Positions 34,363-42,303 of a DNA stretch of 64,000 nucleotides are shown in pieces. The notes under the pieces are model-generated. The model was not told the DNA's origin. It made no database searches and saw nothing but the letters and a program-made list of their open reading frames with translations. The stretch is from contig JBCCGG010000024.1 of assembly GCA_039029395.1 (NCBI GenBank), forward strand, positions 26,206-90,205. The letters are read 5' to 3'. This DNA is from JBCCGG01 sp039029395 (GTDB lineage: Bacteria > Pseudomonadota > Alphaproteobacteria > Kiloniellales > JAKSDN01). Position 1 is the stretch's first letter, and each line of letters starts with the position of its first letter. A program made the translations under genes and the position numbers.

Positions 34363-34827
34363 ATGCAAAGCCAGCTCAAGTCCTTCGAAGACAGCCCCGT
34401 GGCCCCCGCCCAGCCGACCAAAAGCCCCAACTGGTGGCTCGAGGTGCGCCGGGCCAAAGCGCCGGCCGACCCCACCGGCCAGGTCACCGACCTGACCCAG
34501 CAGTTTCTCGCCGAGCGCGAGACGCCGGCCGCCGAGACCGCCCTCCAGGTCGACTTGAGCTATCCGCGCGACCGCATGGCCGAGGCCTTCGAGGTGCTTG
34601 AGATCCTTGAGGATTTGGGCCACCGGGTGATCGCCGACCAGGCCGACTGGCTGCCCACCAACACCAAGGCCGTCATGGTCTGGTGGAAGCCCGAGGCCAA
34701 GGCCCAGGCGACCGCGCTTTACGAGCGCCTCAAGACGATCGAAACCATGAACGTCACTCTCGCGGCCGAGCCGGCCGTCCCCCAGATGATCGGCGACATC
34801 CAGATCGCCCTCGGCCGGGATATCTGA
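34363..34827 (+). CDS. Hypothetical protein, 154 residues
   Basis: A soluble protein starting at ATG 34363 with AGGAGAGAGGAACAGGG upstream. The N-terminal third is Pro-rich and likely disordered (PVAPAQPTKSPNWWLEVRR). The rest has a helix-strand pattern (DRMAEAFEVLEILEDLGHRV, EAKAQATALYERLKTIETM). No family was recognised. A good hairpin terminator follows the stop, so it is probably a single-gene transcript. Confidence 0.65.
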   Translation: MQSQLKSFEDSPVAPAQPTKSPNWWLEVRRAKAPADPTGQVTDLTQQFLAERETPAAETALQVDLSYPRDRMAEAFEVLEILEDLGHRVIADQADWLPTNTKAVMVWWKPEAKAQATALYERLKTIETMNVTLAAEPAVPQMIGDIQIALGRDI

Positions 34828-34882
34828 CCGGCACCAGATCTCGCGCCACACCGCGCACCCTCCCACACTTCAGGCAACCTCC

Positions 34883-34915
34883 GGCCCCGCCAACACACCA
34901 GGCGGGGCCTTCCTC
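34883..34915 (+). terminator. Hairpin terminator after the 34363 gene
   Basis: GGCCCCGCC (34883-34891) pairs perfectly with GGCGGGGCC (34901-34909) across nine bases, followed by TTCCTCT. The T tract is short, but the stem and position, 56 bases after the stop, fit a terminator. Confidence 0.65.
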
Positions 34916-34969
34916 TGGGCCCACCGACAGGGGTTCGAGAGGCCTTTGGCAGATTTTTTTGCGGCCTTC

Positions 34970-34998
34970 TTAAGAAAATTGTCACGAATTCGAGCTAA
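34970..34998 (+). promoter_or_regulatory. Shared upstream element, copy B
   Basis: TTAA, 2 bases, AAATTGT, 1 base, ACGAAT, 4 bases, GCTAA, the same arrangement as at 27357-27385. It ends 38 bases before a 29-codon open frame with its own ribosome-binding site, consistent with a promoter for that frame. Confidence 0.45.
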
Positions 34999-35035
34999 TT
35001 TTTGAAGGCGCCACAGATCAGGGAGATCTTTCGCA

Positions 35036-35125
35036 ATGGTACGCCCCCTCTACGTCACTTCCATGGCTTTCGCGATCACCGTCTCGCTCTGGTTCGTCAC
35101 CGCGAGCGCGAGTGGCCTGCTGTAA
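35036..35125 (+). CDS. Candidate 29-residue membrane microprotein
   Basis: ATG 35036 is preceded at 9 bases by GGGAGA. The frame encodes MVRPLYVTSMAFAITVSL followed by WFVTASASGLL, a single hydrophobic segment with a positive residue near the N-terminus, and ends at TAA 35123-35125. The element at 34970-34998 could drive it. It lies just before the oppositely oriented tRNA-Cys. No known family was recognised; its length makes homology judgement unreliable. Confidence 0.45.
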   Translation: MVRPLYVTSMAFAITVSLWFVTASASGLL

Positions 35126-35145
35126 AACGGATTTTCTGGGTTTTA

Positions 35146-35219
35146 TGGAGGCCCGGACCGGAATCGAACCGATGTACGCGGATTTGCAGTCCGCTGCATA
35201 GCCACTCTGCCACCGGGCC
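35146..35219 (-). tRNA. tRNA-Cys (GCA anticodon), CCA encoded
   Basis: The minus strand gives acceptor GGCCCGG/CCGGGCC, D arm GGCAGAGTGGCTATGC, anticodon stem GCGGA/TCCGC with loop CTGCAAA (anticodon GCA), short variable loop, and T arm with GGTTCGATTCC. Discriminator T and CCA are present in the genome. Length 74 bases with CCA. Confidence 0.97.
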
Positions 35220-35324
35220 GCGCATGTGGGCGCTACTTCAGGCGCCCCAGGCGGAAGAGAGACTGAATAGCCGATCGCGCCCCCAGGTCAAGGGGCTTGC
35301 GGCCATGTGAAGGCCCTTAAGCGC

Positions 35325-36023
35325 TCACCCGAACCCGAAGAAACCCTCGGTGCCACCGCTGCCGTCGCTGCCGAAGGTAAAGCCGAAGTCGGCATCGACC
35401 GGCTCGGCCGGAAAGATCAGGTCAAAACTCGGCAAAATGACATCGCCCAAGACCTCGGCGCGACCCTCGATGAAGTCGGCCCGGCTGGGGAAATCCCCTT
35501 CGCTTTCGCCGAGCAGGCCTAGGCGGCTCAGCTCCAGGATTGCCGAGGGCGAGGGGATTAGCGGGTTTGGCGAACGGCCCTCGGCGGCGCCGAAGAACAC
35601 GAAATGGGCGAAAGCGCTGGCGCCCGGCCGGGCCACTTCGCCAAACTCGCCGGTGACGATCGCCTCCAGCACGTCCGGATTGGTCGCCAGATAAAAGTCG
35701 CTGTCGAAGACCAAGGTCTCGAGTGGCAGGTTGGCCCGCTCCTCGATCACGCCCAGCGTTTCGTAGTGGTTGAGCGAGGTCTCGAAGGCGCCGATATCCA
35801 CCAGGGCGGCCACGTCCGGGTTGCTCAGGAAGTAAAAGGCGACGTCGAACAAGGCATTGGGGTCGCGGCCCTCCCGGTCACCGAACTCGATGTAGTGGTC
35901 CTCGGCGGTGCCGTCGAAGGCGCCGTCGGCGATTGCCGCGGCGACATCGGGGTTTTCCGCCAGATAGAACTCTTCGTCGAAGCTCAACAGCGGCAAGCCG
36001 CCGAGCCCAAGGGCATCATCCAT
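35325..36023 (-). CDS. Protein with three NPDV-type repeats
   Basis: A 232-residue protein from ATG 36023, preceded by GGGAGG. Three tandem units of about 45 residues share F-D-x-x-F-Y-x-x-x-N-P-D-V near the start and H-Y-x-x-x-G-x-x-E-x-R near the end (FDEEFYLAENPDVAAA, FDVAFYFLSNPDVAAL, FDSDFYLATNPDVLEA). Such units occur in large secreted or glycosyltransferase-linked proteins of unknown role. The C-terminus is Gly/Phe-rich (FTFGSDGSGGTEGFFGFG). No signal peptide is seen, so export could be by type I secretion. A longer start at TTG 36167 is possible. Confidence 0.68.
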   Translation of the reverse strand: MDDALGLGGLPLLSFDEEFYLAENPDVAAAIADGAFDGTAEDHYIEFGDREGRDPNALFDVAFYFLSNPDVAALVDIGAFETSLNHYETLGVIEERANLPLETLVFDSDFYLATNPDVLEAIVTGEFGEVARPGASAFAHFVFFGAAEGRSPNPLIPSPSAILELSRLGLLGESEGDFPSRADFIEGRAEVLGDVILPSFDLIFPAEPVDADFGFTFGSDGSGGTEGFFGFG

Positions 36024-36448
36024 GTCCGCCTCCCAAAGCGCACCCTGGTTGCCCCCAAAGTCGGCCCGCTCGGACCACGCGCCGCCGAAGGGTTGTTTGC
36101 CCCCCGGCGGCGCGCGCCCGGTCCTTAAGATTTCGTTAATGATACCTGGAACGGTGGATTTGTTCAAACATTAGATATTGTTAACGGGAGATTACCGGGC
36201 CGGCCGGACGCCATTGGCCCTGACAATAGCGACACTGCCGAGACGACACGATAGTGCGTAGGAAACGAGGGCGCCGATGGATAGCGCGCCGGCGGCCTTT
36301 CAAGGTGTCCAGTGCAAGCAAGCTATCTCGTGCTGTTATCCAGGCCCTAACGGCCTGGAAACCATGGCGCGCCTAGCATTCTTCAGCGGCCGCCCGATGC
36401 GTTTTCTGCTGTGCCGGCGCGCGCCATCCTGTAAGGAACAGGGTCACC
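36024..36448. other. 425-base intergenic region before the T2SS genes
   Basis: It separates the divergent NPDV-repeat gene from gspK. It holds a TTAA-N7-TTAA motif (36125-36139), a second TTAAC at about 36172-36176, and a perfect 7-base hairpin CCAGGCC/GGCCTGG (36340-36346 with 36352-36358). Short open frames here have no ribosome-binding site or recognisable sequence. The promoter of the T2SS genes is expected here. Confidence 0.5.
36125..36139. promoter_or_regulatory. TTAA-N7-TTAA motif (CtrA-like)
   Basis: TTAA at 36125-36128 and at 36136-36139 with exactly seven bases between. It is 102 bases upstream of the NPDV-repeat gene start and about 310 bases upstream of gspK. Regulation by CtrA is inferred from the motif alone. 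Confidence 0.4.
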
Positions 36449-37495
36449 ATGAGAGCCAAGGCGCCACATGACGGACGAACCCGCGCGGAGCGGGGCATCG
36501 CGCTGATCTCGGTGCTTTGGGTGCTGACCCTTCTGGCGGTGATCACGGCGAGCTTCGCGACCACCAGCCGCACCGAGGTTAACCTGGCGCGCAACCTGGT
36601 GGAAAACGCCGAGGCCCAGGCGCTTGCCGAAGCAGGGGTGCAGCGGGCCATCTTCGGGCTGCTGCGGCCGACCCAACAGGGCGGCTTGCGCGCCGACGGG
36701 GCGCTTTATGTCTGGGCCTATGGCGGCGGCCAGGTGCGCTTTTCGGTCACCGACGAGGGCGGCAAGGTCGATCTTAACGCAGCGCAAGAGGATCTGCTCT
36801 CGGCGCTTCTGCGGGCGCTCGAGGTGGGCCGGGCCGAGAGCGACGACATTGCGGCGGCGATCGTCGACTTCCGTGACGCCAACAACCGCAGCCGGGCGCT
36901 CGGCGCCGAGGACGGCGACTACCTGGCGGCCGGGCTCGACTACGACGCCAAGGACGCGCCCTACGACGACGTCGGCGAGCTGCGCCAGGTGCTCGGTATC
37001 AGTGCCGAGCTCTACGAGGCGCTCACGCCCTTGGTCACGGTCTACACCGGCCGGCGCAGCCCCCATGGGCCGAGCGCCCCGGAGGCGGTGCGCCAGGCGC
37101 TCAACCTGCTTGCCGAGGAAGATGACGGCGATCCCCAGCAAGGCGAGGACGTGGTGGAATTCGAGCCTCTGGGCCTTTCCAGCGATGCGGCCGGCGGGAC
37201 GGACCCGGAGGCCGCGGGGGACCTCTCGGAGGAGGAGCTGCAAGGCCTGCTCGAGACGGCTGACGGTGGCCCGGCGACCCTGGAGGAGGGCGCCGACACG
37301 GCGGAACGCTCGGGCAGCGGGATCTACCGGATCCGCGCCGAAGGCCGCAGCGAACGGGGCGCCACGGCGGCTCTGGAGGTTGTTGTGCGCCTGGCTGGGC
37401 GGGCCGGCCCGCCCTACCGGGTGATGTCTTGGCGCCGTGCCCCGCTCGAGCTCTTTGCCCAAGGTGGGGCGCCGGACGATGCGGCGGAGCCCTAA
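36449..37495 (+). CDS. gspK: T2SS minor pseudopilin GspK
   Basis: A 348-residue pseudopilin that sits at the tip of the T2SS pseudopilus with GspI and GspJ. A basic leader ends at AERG before the hydrophobic IALISVLWVLTLLAVITASF; the fifth mature residue is Ser rather than the Glu of other pseudopilins, as is typical for GspK. The body contains the family block GGKVDLNAAQEDLLSALL. A long acidic, Gly-rich insert (about 215-290) is unusual. AAGGAA lies upstream of ATG 36449. The gspO gene follows 4 bases after the stop. Confidence 0.9.
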   Translation: MRAKAPHDGRTRAERGIALISVLWVLTLLAVITASFATTSRTEVNLARNLVENAEAQALAEAGVQRAIFGLLRPTQQGGLRADGALYVWAYGGGQVRFSVTDEGGKVDLNAAQEDLLSALLRALEVGRAESDDIAAAIVDFRDANNRSRALGAEDGDYLAAGLDYDAKDAPYDDVGELRQVLGISAELYEALTPLVTVYTGRRSPHGPSAPEAVRQALNLLAEEDDGDPQQGEDVVEFEPLGLSSDAAGGTDPEAAGDLSEEELQGLLETADGGPATLEEGADTAERSGSGIYRIRAEGRSERGATAALEVVVRLAGRAGPPYRVMSWRRAPLELFAQGGAPDDAAEP

Positions 37496-37499
37496 AGCC

Positions 37500-38270
37500 G
37501 TGAGCCAGGTACCGCTGGGCGGCCTGCTACCGGTCTTTTTAGTCGTCGCCGGGCCCTTCGTGGGCAGCTTCCTAGGCCTGGTCGCCGACCGCCTGCCGGC
37601 TGGCGAGGGCCTGGTCGGAGGCCGCTCGCGCTGTGACAACTGCCAGGCGACGCTCGCCCCCCGGGACCTGATTCCAGTGGTCAGCTGGGCGCTCGCCGGC
37701 GGGCGCTGCCGGCAGTGCGGGGCGCGCCTCAGCTGGCGCTACCCGGCGATTGAGCTGGCCGCGGCTGCCGTCGCTCTGTGGAGTGTCATGTTGCTGCCGG
37801 GTTGGCTCATGGTGGTCGGCTGCCTGTTGGGCTGGTGCCTGCTCACCATCGCGACGATCGACTTTCGCACATTTCTGATCCCCGATGCGCTTTCCTGGCC
37901 GCTCTTGGTGACCGGCCTGGGCCTAGCCGCGCTTTGGCCGAACACCGTGCTCTTTGACCACCTCATCGGTGCGCTCGTGGGTGCGCTTGTGGTGATCGCC
38001 GTGGGCCTCGCCTTCAAACGCCTGCGAAAGCGTGAGGGCATCGGCCTGGGCGACGCCAAGCTGCTGGCCGCGGCTGGTGCCTGGGTGGGCTGGCAGGGCC
38101 TCGGCAGCGTGCTGTTGCTTGCCGCCGGGTCGGGCCTGCTGGTCACGCTGGCACTAGGATTGTTGGGCAAGGGAAGGGGCCTCGATCAGCCAATCCCCTT
38201 CGGCCCTTACCTGGCGCTCGGCCTCTGGCTCACCTGGCTCTACGGGCCGCTCAGCTTCGGAGTGTGGTAA
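37500..38270 (+). CDS. gspO: Prepilin peptidase / N-methyltransferase GspO
   Basis: A 256-residue inner-membrane aspartyl protease that cleaves and N-methylates the pseudopilins encoded nearby. The cytosolic loop has two CXXC zinc pairs (CDNC and CRQC) after SFLGLVADRLPAG. Catalytic Asp residues lie in TIDFRTFLIPDAL and in GLGDAKLLAAAGA (the GxGD motif). About eight membrane helices are predicted. GTG 37500 begins 4 bases after the gspK stop, indicating coupled translation. The next T2SS gene is 2.3 kb further on. Confidence 0.92.
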   Translation: MSQVPLGGLLPVFLVVAGPFVGSFLGLVADRLPAGEGLVGGRSRCDNCQATLAPRDLIPVVSWALAGGRCRQCGARLSWRYPAIELAAAAVALWSVMLLPGWLMVVGCLLGWCLLTIATIDFRTFLIPDALSWPLLVTGLGLAALWPNTVLFDHLIGALVGALVVIAVGLAFKRLRKREGIGLGDAKLLAAAGAWVGWQGLGSVLLLAAGSGLLVTLALGLLGKGRGLDQPIPFGPYLALGLWLTWLYGPLSFGVW

Positions 38271-38393
38271 GCGCGGGCATGCGGTCATGTCTGTGTCCCC
38301 CTGCTTGAAGCGCCGCTTTATGCAAGGCGGCTGAGGCACTATGAGGTAGCCGTCGCGGCGCGCCCGCAATCGTAAGCCAGATCGAGGACGGTA

Positions 38394-39581
38394 TTGAGCG
38401 ATCCCGCCCGCTTTCGACAGATCGTCTGGCCGCTGGCGTTCGGCGAGACCCTGGTCTGGGCGGCCTTCTACTATGCCTTCCCCGCCTTGCTGCCGACCTG
38501 GGAGCAGGCGCTCGGCTGGTCGAAGACCGAGCTCACGGGCGCCTTCACGCTCTCGCTCCTAGTTTCGGCTCTGGCCGCGCCCTTCGCGGGTCGGCTGATC
38601 GACCGCGGCTACGCCCGACAGGTCTTCGCCGGCGGCGCCTTGCTCGGCGTCCTGATGCTGCTCCTGCTGTCTCAGGTCAGCGCGCTCTGGCAGTTCTACG
38701 GCGTCTGGATCGGCCTCGGCCTCGCCATGGCGAGCACGCTCTACGAGGCCTGCTTTGCGATCCTGGTCCTTGCCATGGGGCCGAGCGCCAGGCGAGCGAT
38801 CACGTTGGTCACCCTGGTAGCTGGTTTTGCCGGAACCATCGCCTTTCCCGCCACATACGTGCTTACCGCCTTGATCGGATGGCGCGGCACGGTCGCGGTC
38901 TTCGCCCTGGTGGTGTTGCTCCTTGCCGTGCCGCTGATCTGGATCGGCTGCCGTCGGGCCGAAGGGGCGGGCGACAGCCATGCCCAAGTGGCCAGCGCGC
39001 GGCCTGGCCAGGCGCTCGCGGTCGCCCGCTCGGCGACCTTCTGGCTGATCGCCGTGGCCTTTGCGATGATCGCCCTGGACTACAGCATGATCGTCACCCA
39101 CGTCTTGCCGATTCTCGACGACCGGGGCGTCCATCCGGAGGTGGCGGTGATCGCCGCGTCGATGATCGGCCCCATGCAGGTCGCCGGGCGGCTCGCCATG
39201 ATGGTCGCCGAGCGCAACGTCTCGACCCGGGTCATATCGCTCGGCTGTTTCATCGTGCTCGCGGTCGCCGCCGCGGCGCTGTTCGGCGCTGGCGCGGTGC
39301 CGGGCCTGGTGGTCGGATTCATCGTCCTGCTGGGCGCCGGTGTCGGGGTCGAGAGCATCATCAAGCCCCTGGTCACCGCCGATCTGCTCGGCCGCCACGA
39401 TTTCGGCATCGTCTCGGGCATGATCGCGGTGCCCTCGATCGGCATCGCGGCCCTGGCGCCGATCGTGGCCGCGCTGCTGTGGGACGCGGGCGGCTACGAC
39501 CTGGTGATCCTCGCCGCCCTGGCGGCAGCCCTCATCGGCTTGATGGCACTCGCCGCGGCCTTTCGCGCAGCCGCGCGCTGA
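38394..39581 (+). CDS. MFS transporter
   Basis: A 395-residue major-facilitator transporter with about 12 helices. The loop between helices 2 and 3 reads GRLIDRGYARQV, close to the MFS motif A, and a second related loop, GRLAMMVAERNVSTR, comes in the second half. It resembles the oxalate/formate-type or MCT-like branch, but the substrate is unknown. It starts at TTG 38394 behind GAGGA. It lies between gspO and gspE, interrupting the T2SS gene order with no clear functional link. Confidence 0.85.
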   Translation: MSDPARFRQIVWPLAFGETLVWAAFYYAFPALLPTWEQALGWSKTELTGAFTLSLLVSALAAPFAGRLIDRGYARQVFAGGALLGVLMLLLLSQVSALWQFYGVWIGLGLAMASTLYEACFAILVLAMGPSARRAITLVTLVAGFAGTIAFPATYVLTALIGWRGTVAVFALVVLLLAVPLIWIGCRRAEGAGDSHAQVASARPGQALAVARSATFWLIAVAFAMIALDYSMIVTHVLPILDDRGVHPEVAVIAASMIGPMQVAGRLAMMVAERNVSTRVISLGCFIVLAVAAAALFGAGAVPGLVVGFIVLLGAGVGVESIIKPLVTADLLGRHDFGIVSGMIAVPSIGIAALAPIVAALLWDAGGYDLVILAALAAALIGLMALAAAFRAAAR

Positions 39582-39591
39582 GACGGACGTG

Positions 39592-40035
39592 TCACTCGCC
39601 CAGGGTGACGCCGTTCTCGGCCATCACGGCGGCGATCTTGGCCGGGTCCTCGGTGCCGGTCGGGACCTCCCGGTCGAGGGCGGTGAACAGCTCGACCGCC
39701 CGGCTGCCGGCGCCGGTGATCTCCAGGAGCTCGGCGCCGCCCGGCCCGAAGCGAAAGCTGTGTACCGTGCCGGCCGGCAGGTGGACCAAGCTGCCCGGCC
39801 GCGCCAGCCTGGTTTCGCCGCCGAAGCTGAACTCTACCTCGCCCCGGATCACGAAGAAGGACTCGTCCCAGTCGTGGCTGTGGGGCGGCGGCCCGCTGCC
39901 TTCGCGGCCATAGAGGCGGGTGATCGCGCTTCCGCCGGTCGCAGCCGAGGTCGCCAGCACGGTGATCTTGTCGCCGAACACACTGAGCGCCGGTGTGTCG
40001 TCCTCGGGCAGGACGGCGAAGGGCTGCTTGGTCAT
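39592..40035 (-). CDS. Cupin-domain protein
   Basis: A 147-residue single-domain cupin. Motif 1 is GPPPHSHDWDESFFVIRGEVEF, with His, His and Glu metal ligands, and motif 2 is PGSLVHLPAGTVHSF with the last His. The function could be enzymatic, regulatory or storage. ATG 40035 is 15 bases after the stop of the PAS gene, so the two form a small operon on the strand opposite to the T2SS genes. It converges with the MFS gene. Confidence 0.85.
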   Translation of the reverse strand: MTKQPFAVLPEDDTPALSVFGDKITVLATSAATGGSAITRLYGREGSGPPPHSHDWDESFFVIRGEVEFSFGGETRLARPGSLVHLPAGTVHSFRFGPGGAELLEITGAGSRAVELFTALDREVPTGTEDPAKIAAVMAENGVTLGE

Positions 40036-40050
40036 GGCGCGCACCTGGGC

Positions 40051-40386
40051 CTAACCGGGGATGATGAAGGAAATGCCGAAGACCAGCTGCCGGCCCTCCA
40101 GCTCGTCGCGCCACTTGCAGACGCTCAAGGTCGACGCACCATGCGAGGAGTGGTCGACCCGCTCGTGCATGTAGTGCGGCTGGCCCGTCGCCATCACCTC
40201 CCGGTCGTTTTGGACCAGAGCCTCGGCAACGGCTTTCCAGGCCAGGTCGGCGTCCGTCTTGCCGACCACGTTTTCGCCGGCCAGTGCGCAAATTGCCTTG
40301 TTACCCCAGAGATATCGCCAGTTCTCGTCCTTGACCCAGTAGAGGAATGGGACGTCCTGAAAGGCTTCGAGATCTTTGAGGTTCAT
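40051..40386 (-). CDS. PAS-domain protein
   Basis: A 111-residue protein made of one PAS-like fold: VPFLYWVKDENWRYLWGNKA, then GENVVGKTDADLAWKA, EALVQNDREVMATG and a C-terminal beta sheet (WRDELEGRQLVFGISFII). No output domain is attached, so it would sense a small molecule or partner. Starts at ATG 40386 with GGAGG upstream. It heads a two-gene unit with the cupin gene and is divergent from gspE. Confidence 0.78.
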   Translation of the reverse strand: MNLKDLEAFQDVPFLYWVKDENWRYLWGNKAICALAGENVVGKTDADLAWKAVAEALVQNDREVMATGQPHYMHERVDHSSHGASTLSVCKWRDELEGRQLVFGISFIIPG

Positions 40387-40523
40387 GAGGAGGCTCCTTG
40401 TTAGACGGCGTTTGGTGGCGCTTCACATATCGTTGTGCGGGCGCCTATCGACAAGAGACATATGAAACGCGGTCCGCTATTCCGAGCTGAGTGCGGCCGG
40501 TCCCAGGGGCAAGAGAGCTTTTG

Positions 40524-40531
40524 TTAACCAT
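40524..40531 (+). promoter_or_regulatory. TTAACCAT half-site upstream of gspE
   Basis: A perfect TTAACCAT, the CtrA half-site form, lies 57 bases before the preferred gspE start in the divergent region between the PAS gene and gspE. A single octamer can occur by chance, so confidence is low. Confidence 0.3.
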
Positions 40532-40580
40532 ATTGACGCACGGCGTTGCTATCATGGCGCCGTTCAACGAGGAGCAAGCG

Positions 40581-42299
40581 GTGCAGACAGCGCAGCACGA
40601 CGACGATCAGGCGGCCTTCGAGGAAGCCCTGGGCGAGCGCCTCATGGGGCGCGGCAAGCTCGACGAGGCGGGGCTCCAGCGGGCCCGGCGCCTGCAGCGC
40701 TCGAGCGGCGACAGCCTGTCGTCGCTCTTGCCCAAGCTCGGCCTGGTGTCCGAGCGGGACATGGCACAGGCGCTCGCCGAGGAACTCGGCGTCGCTTTGC
40801 TCGAGCCCACCGAGATCCCGCAGTTGGCGCTCTTCGAGGAGCGCCTAAGCGCGCGGTTCTTACGGGATTCCCACGTCCTGCCGGTCGCCGAGGAGCCCGA
40901 GGGCCTGGTGCTCGCCCTGGCCGATCCCACCAACCGCTTTGCGATCGACGCGGTCCGGATGGTGGCCAAGCGGGAGATCCTCCTGCGGATCGCCGAGCCT
41001 TCGGAGCTGGAGGCGGCGATCGACCGGCTCTACGGCAGCGGCGCGGCCGGCAAGCGCGACGTGGAGGAGGTCTCCGACGATCCGGAAGAGGGGCTCGAGC
41101 CGGATGTCGAGCGCCTGCGGGACCTGGCCAGCGAGGCGCCGGTCATCCGCCTGGTCAACAACCTGATCACCCGCGCGGTCGAGATGCGCGCCTCGGACAT
41201 TCACATCGAGTCCTTCGAGGACCGTTTGCGGGTGCGCTTTCGCATCGACGGGGTTCTGCGCGAGATCGACCCGCCGCCAAGTCGCTTTCGCGCCGCCATC
41301 GTCTCGCGCATCAAGATCATGGCCAAGCTCAACATCGCCGAGCGCCGGCTCCCCCAGGACGGCCGTATCAAGCTGGCGATCCGCGGCTCGCCGATCGATC
41401 TGCGCATCTCCAGCATCCCGACCATGCACGGCGAGGGCGTGGTCATGCGGATATTGGACAGCCAGGGCGTTTCCCTGGACTTTGCCTCGCTCGGCATCAA
41501 CCAGGACAATCTGGCGACCCTGACCGCCGGCTTGGAGCGGCCCCACGGGGTCTTCTTGGTGACCGGGCCGACCGGCAGCGGCAAGACCACGACGCTGTAT
41601 GCCTCCCTGCTGCGCCTCAACAGCCCGGAAAGCAAGATCCTGACGGTCGAGGATCCGATCGAGTACCAGCTCGACGGGGTCAACCAGATCCAGGTGCGCC
41701 CCAAGATCGGGCTCGACTTCGCCAGCATTCTGCGCTCGATCCTGCGCCAGGACCCGGACATCATCATGATCGGCGAGATCCGCGACGTGGAGACCGCCGA
41801 GATCGCGGTCCAGGCGGCCCTGACCGGCCATCTGGTGCTTTCGACCCTGCACACCAACGACGCCGCCAGCACGGTGACCCGCTTGCTCGACATGGGCGTG
41901 CAGGATTATCTGCTGACCTCGACCTTGAACGGCGTCGCCGCTCAGCGCCTGGTGCGCACGCTGTGCCAAAGCTGCCGGCGCCCCGAGCCCGCCATGCCAG
42001 AGCTGAGCGAGCAGCTCCAGCTGCACCGCTTCGCCGAGGGGCCTGAGATTACGATCTACAAGGAGGTCGGCTGCGAGGCCTGCAACGGCACCGGCTTTCA
42101 CGGCCGCACAAGCGTCATGGAGACCCTGGTGATGTCCGATCCGATCCGCCGTCTGGTGCTCAAGCACGCCGGCTCTCAGGAGATTTTTCAAGCGGCGGTC
42201 GAGGGCGGCATGCGCACCATGTTCGAGGACGCGATCCGCAAGGCGCTGGCCGGCGTGACGACAATCGAGGAAGTCCTGCGCGTGACGCGGGACGTCTAA
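40581..42299 (+). CDS. gspE: T2SS assembly ATPase GspE
   Basis: A 572-residue cytoplasmic hexameric ATPase powering pseudopilus assembly. An N-terminal MshEN-like domain (about 20-150) is followed by the NTPase core: Walker A GPTGSGKTTT (about 328-337), Asp box ILTVEDPIEYQL, Walker B IIMIGEIRDVETAEI and His box LSTLHTNDAA. A four-cysteine zinc site is formed by CQSC and CEAC. GTG 40581 has GAGGAG at 40569-40574; ATG 40554 has no such site. It is followed after 4 bases by gspF. Confidence 0.95.
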   Translation: MQTAQHDDDQAAFEEALGERLMGRGKLDEAGLQRARRLQRSSGDSLSSLLPKLGLVSERDMAQALAEELGVALLEPTEIPQLALFEERLSARFLRDSHVLPVAEEPEGLVLALADPTNRFAIDAVRMVAKREILLRIAEPSELEAAIDRLYGSGAAGKRDVEEVSDDPEEGLEPDVERLRDLASEAPVIRLVNNLITRAVEMRASDIHIESFEDRLRVRFRIDGVLREIDPPPSRFRAAIVSRIKIMAKLNIAERRLPQDGRIKLAIRGSPIDLRISSIPTMHGEGVVMRILDSQGVSLDFASLGINQDNLATLTAGLERPHGVFLVTGPTGSGKTTTLYASLLRLNSPESKILTVEDPIEYQLDGVNQIQVRPKIGLDFASILRSILRQDPDIIMIGEIRDVETAEIAVQAALTGHLVLSTLHTNDAASTVTRLLDMGVQDYLLTSTLNGVAAQRLVRTLCQSCRRPEPAMPELSEQLQLHRFAEGPEITIYKEVGCEACNGTGFHGRTSVMETLVMSDPIRRLVLKHAGSQEIFQAAVEGGMRTMFEDAIRKALAGVTTIEEVLRVTRDV

Positions 42300-42303
42300 A
42301 CTC

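Noticed and set aside
36300..36400. Possible c-di-GMP riboswitch before gspK
   Set aside because: A hairpin is present, but the conserved GEMM sequence blocks are missing.
36277..36471. 64-codon frame upstream of gspK
   Set aside because: It overlaps the gspK start and the hairpin, and has no coding character.
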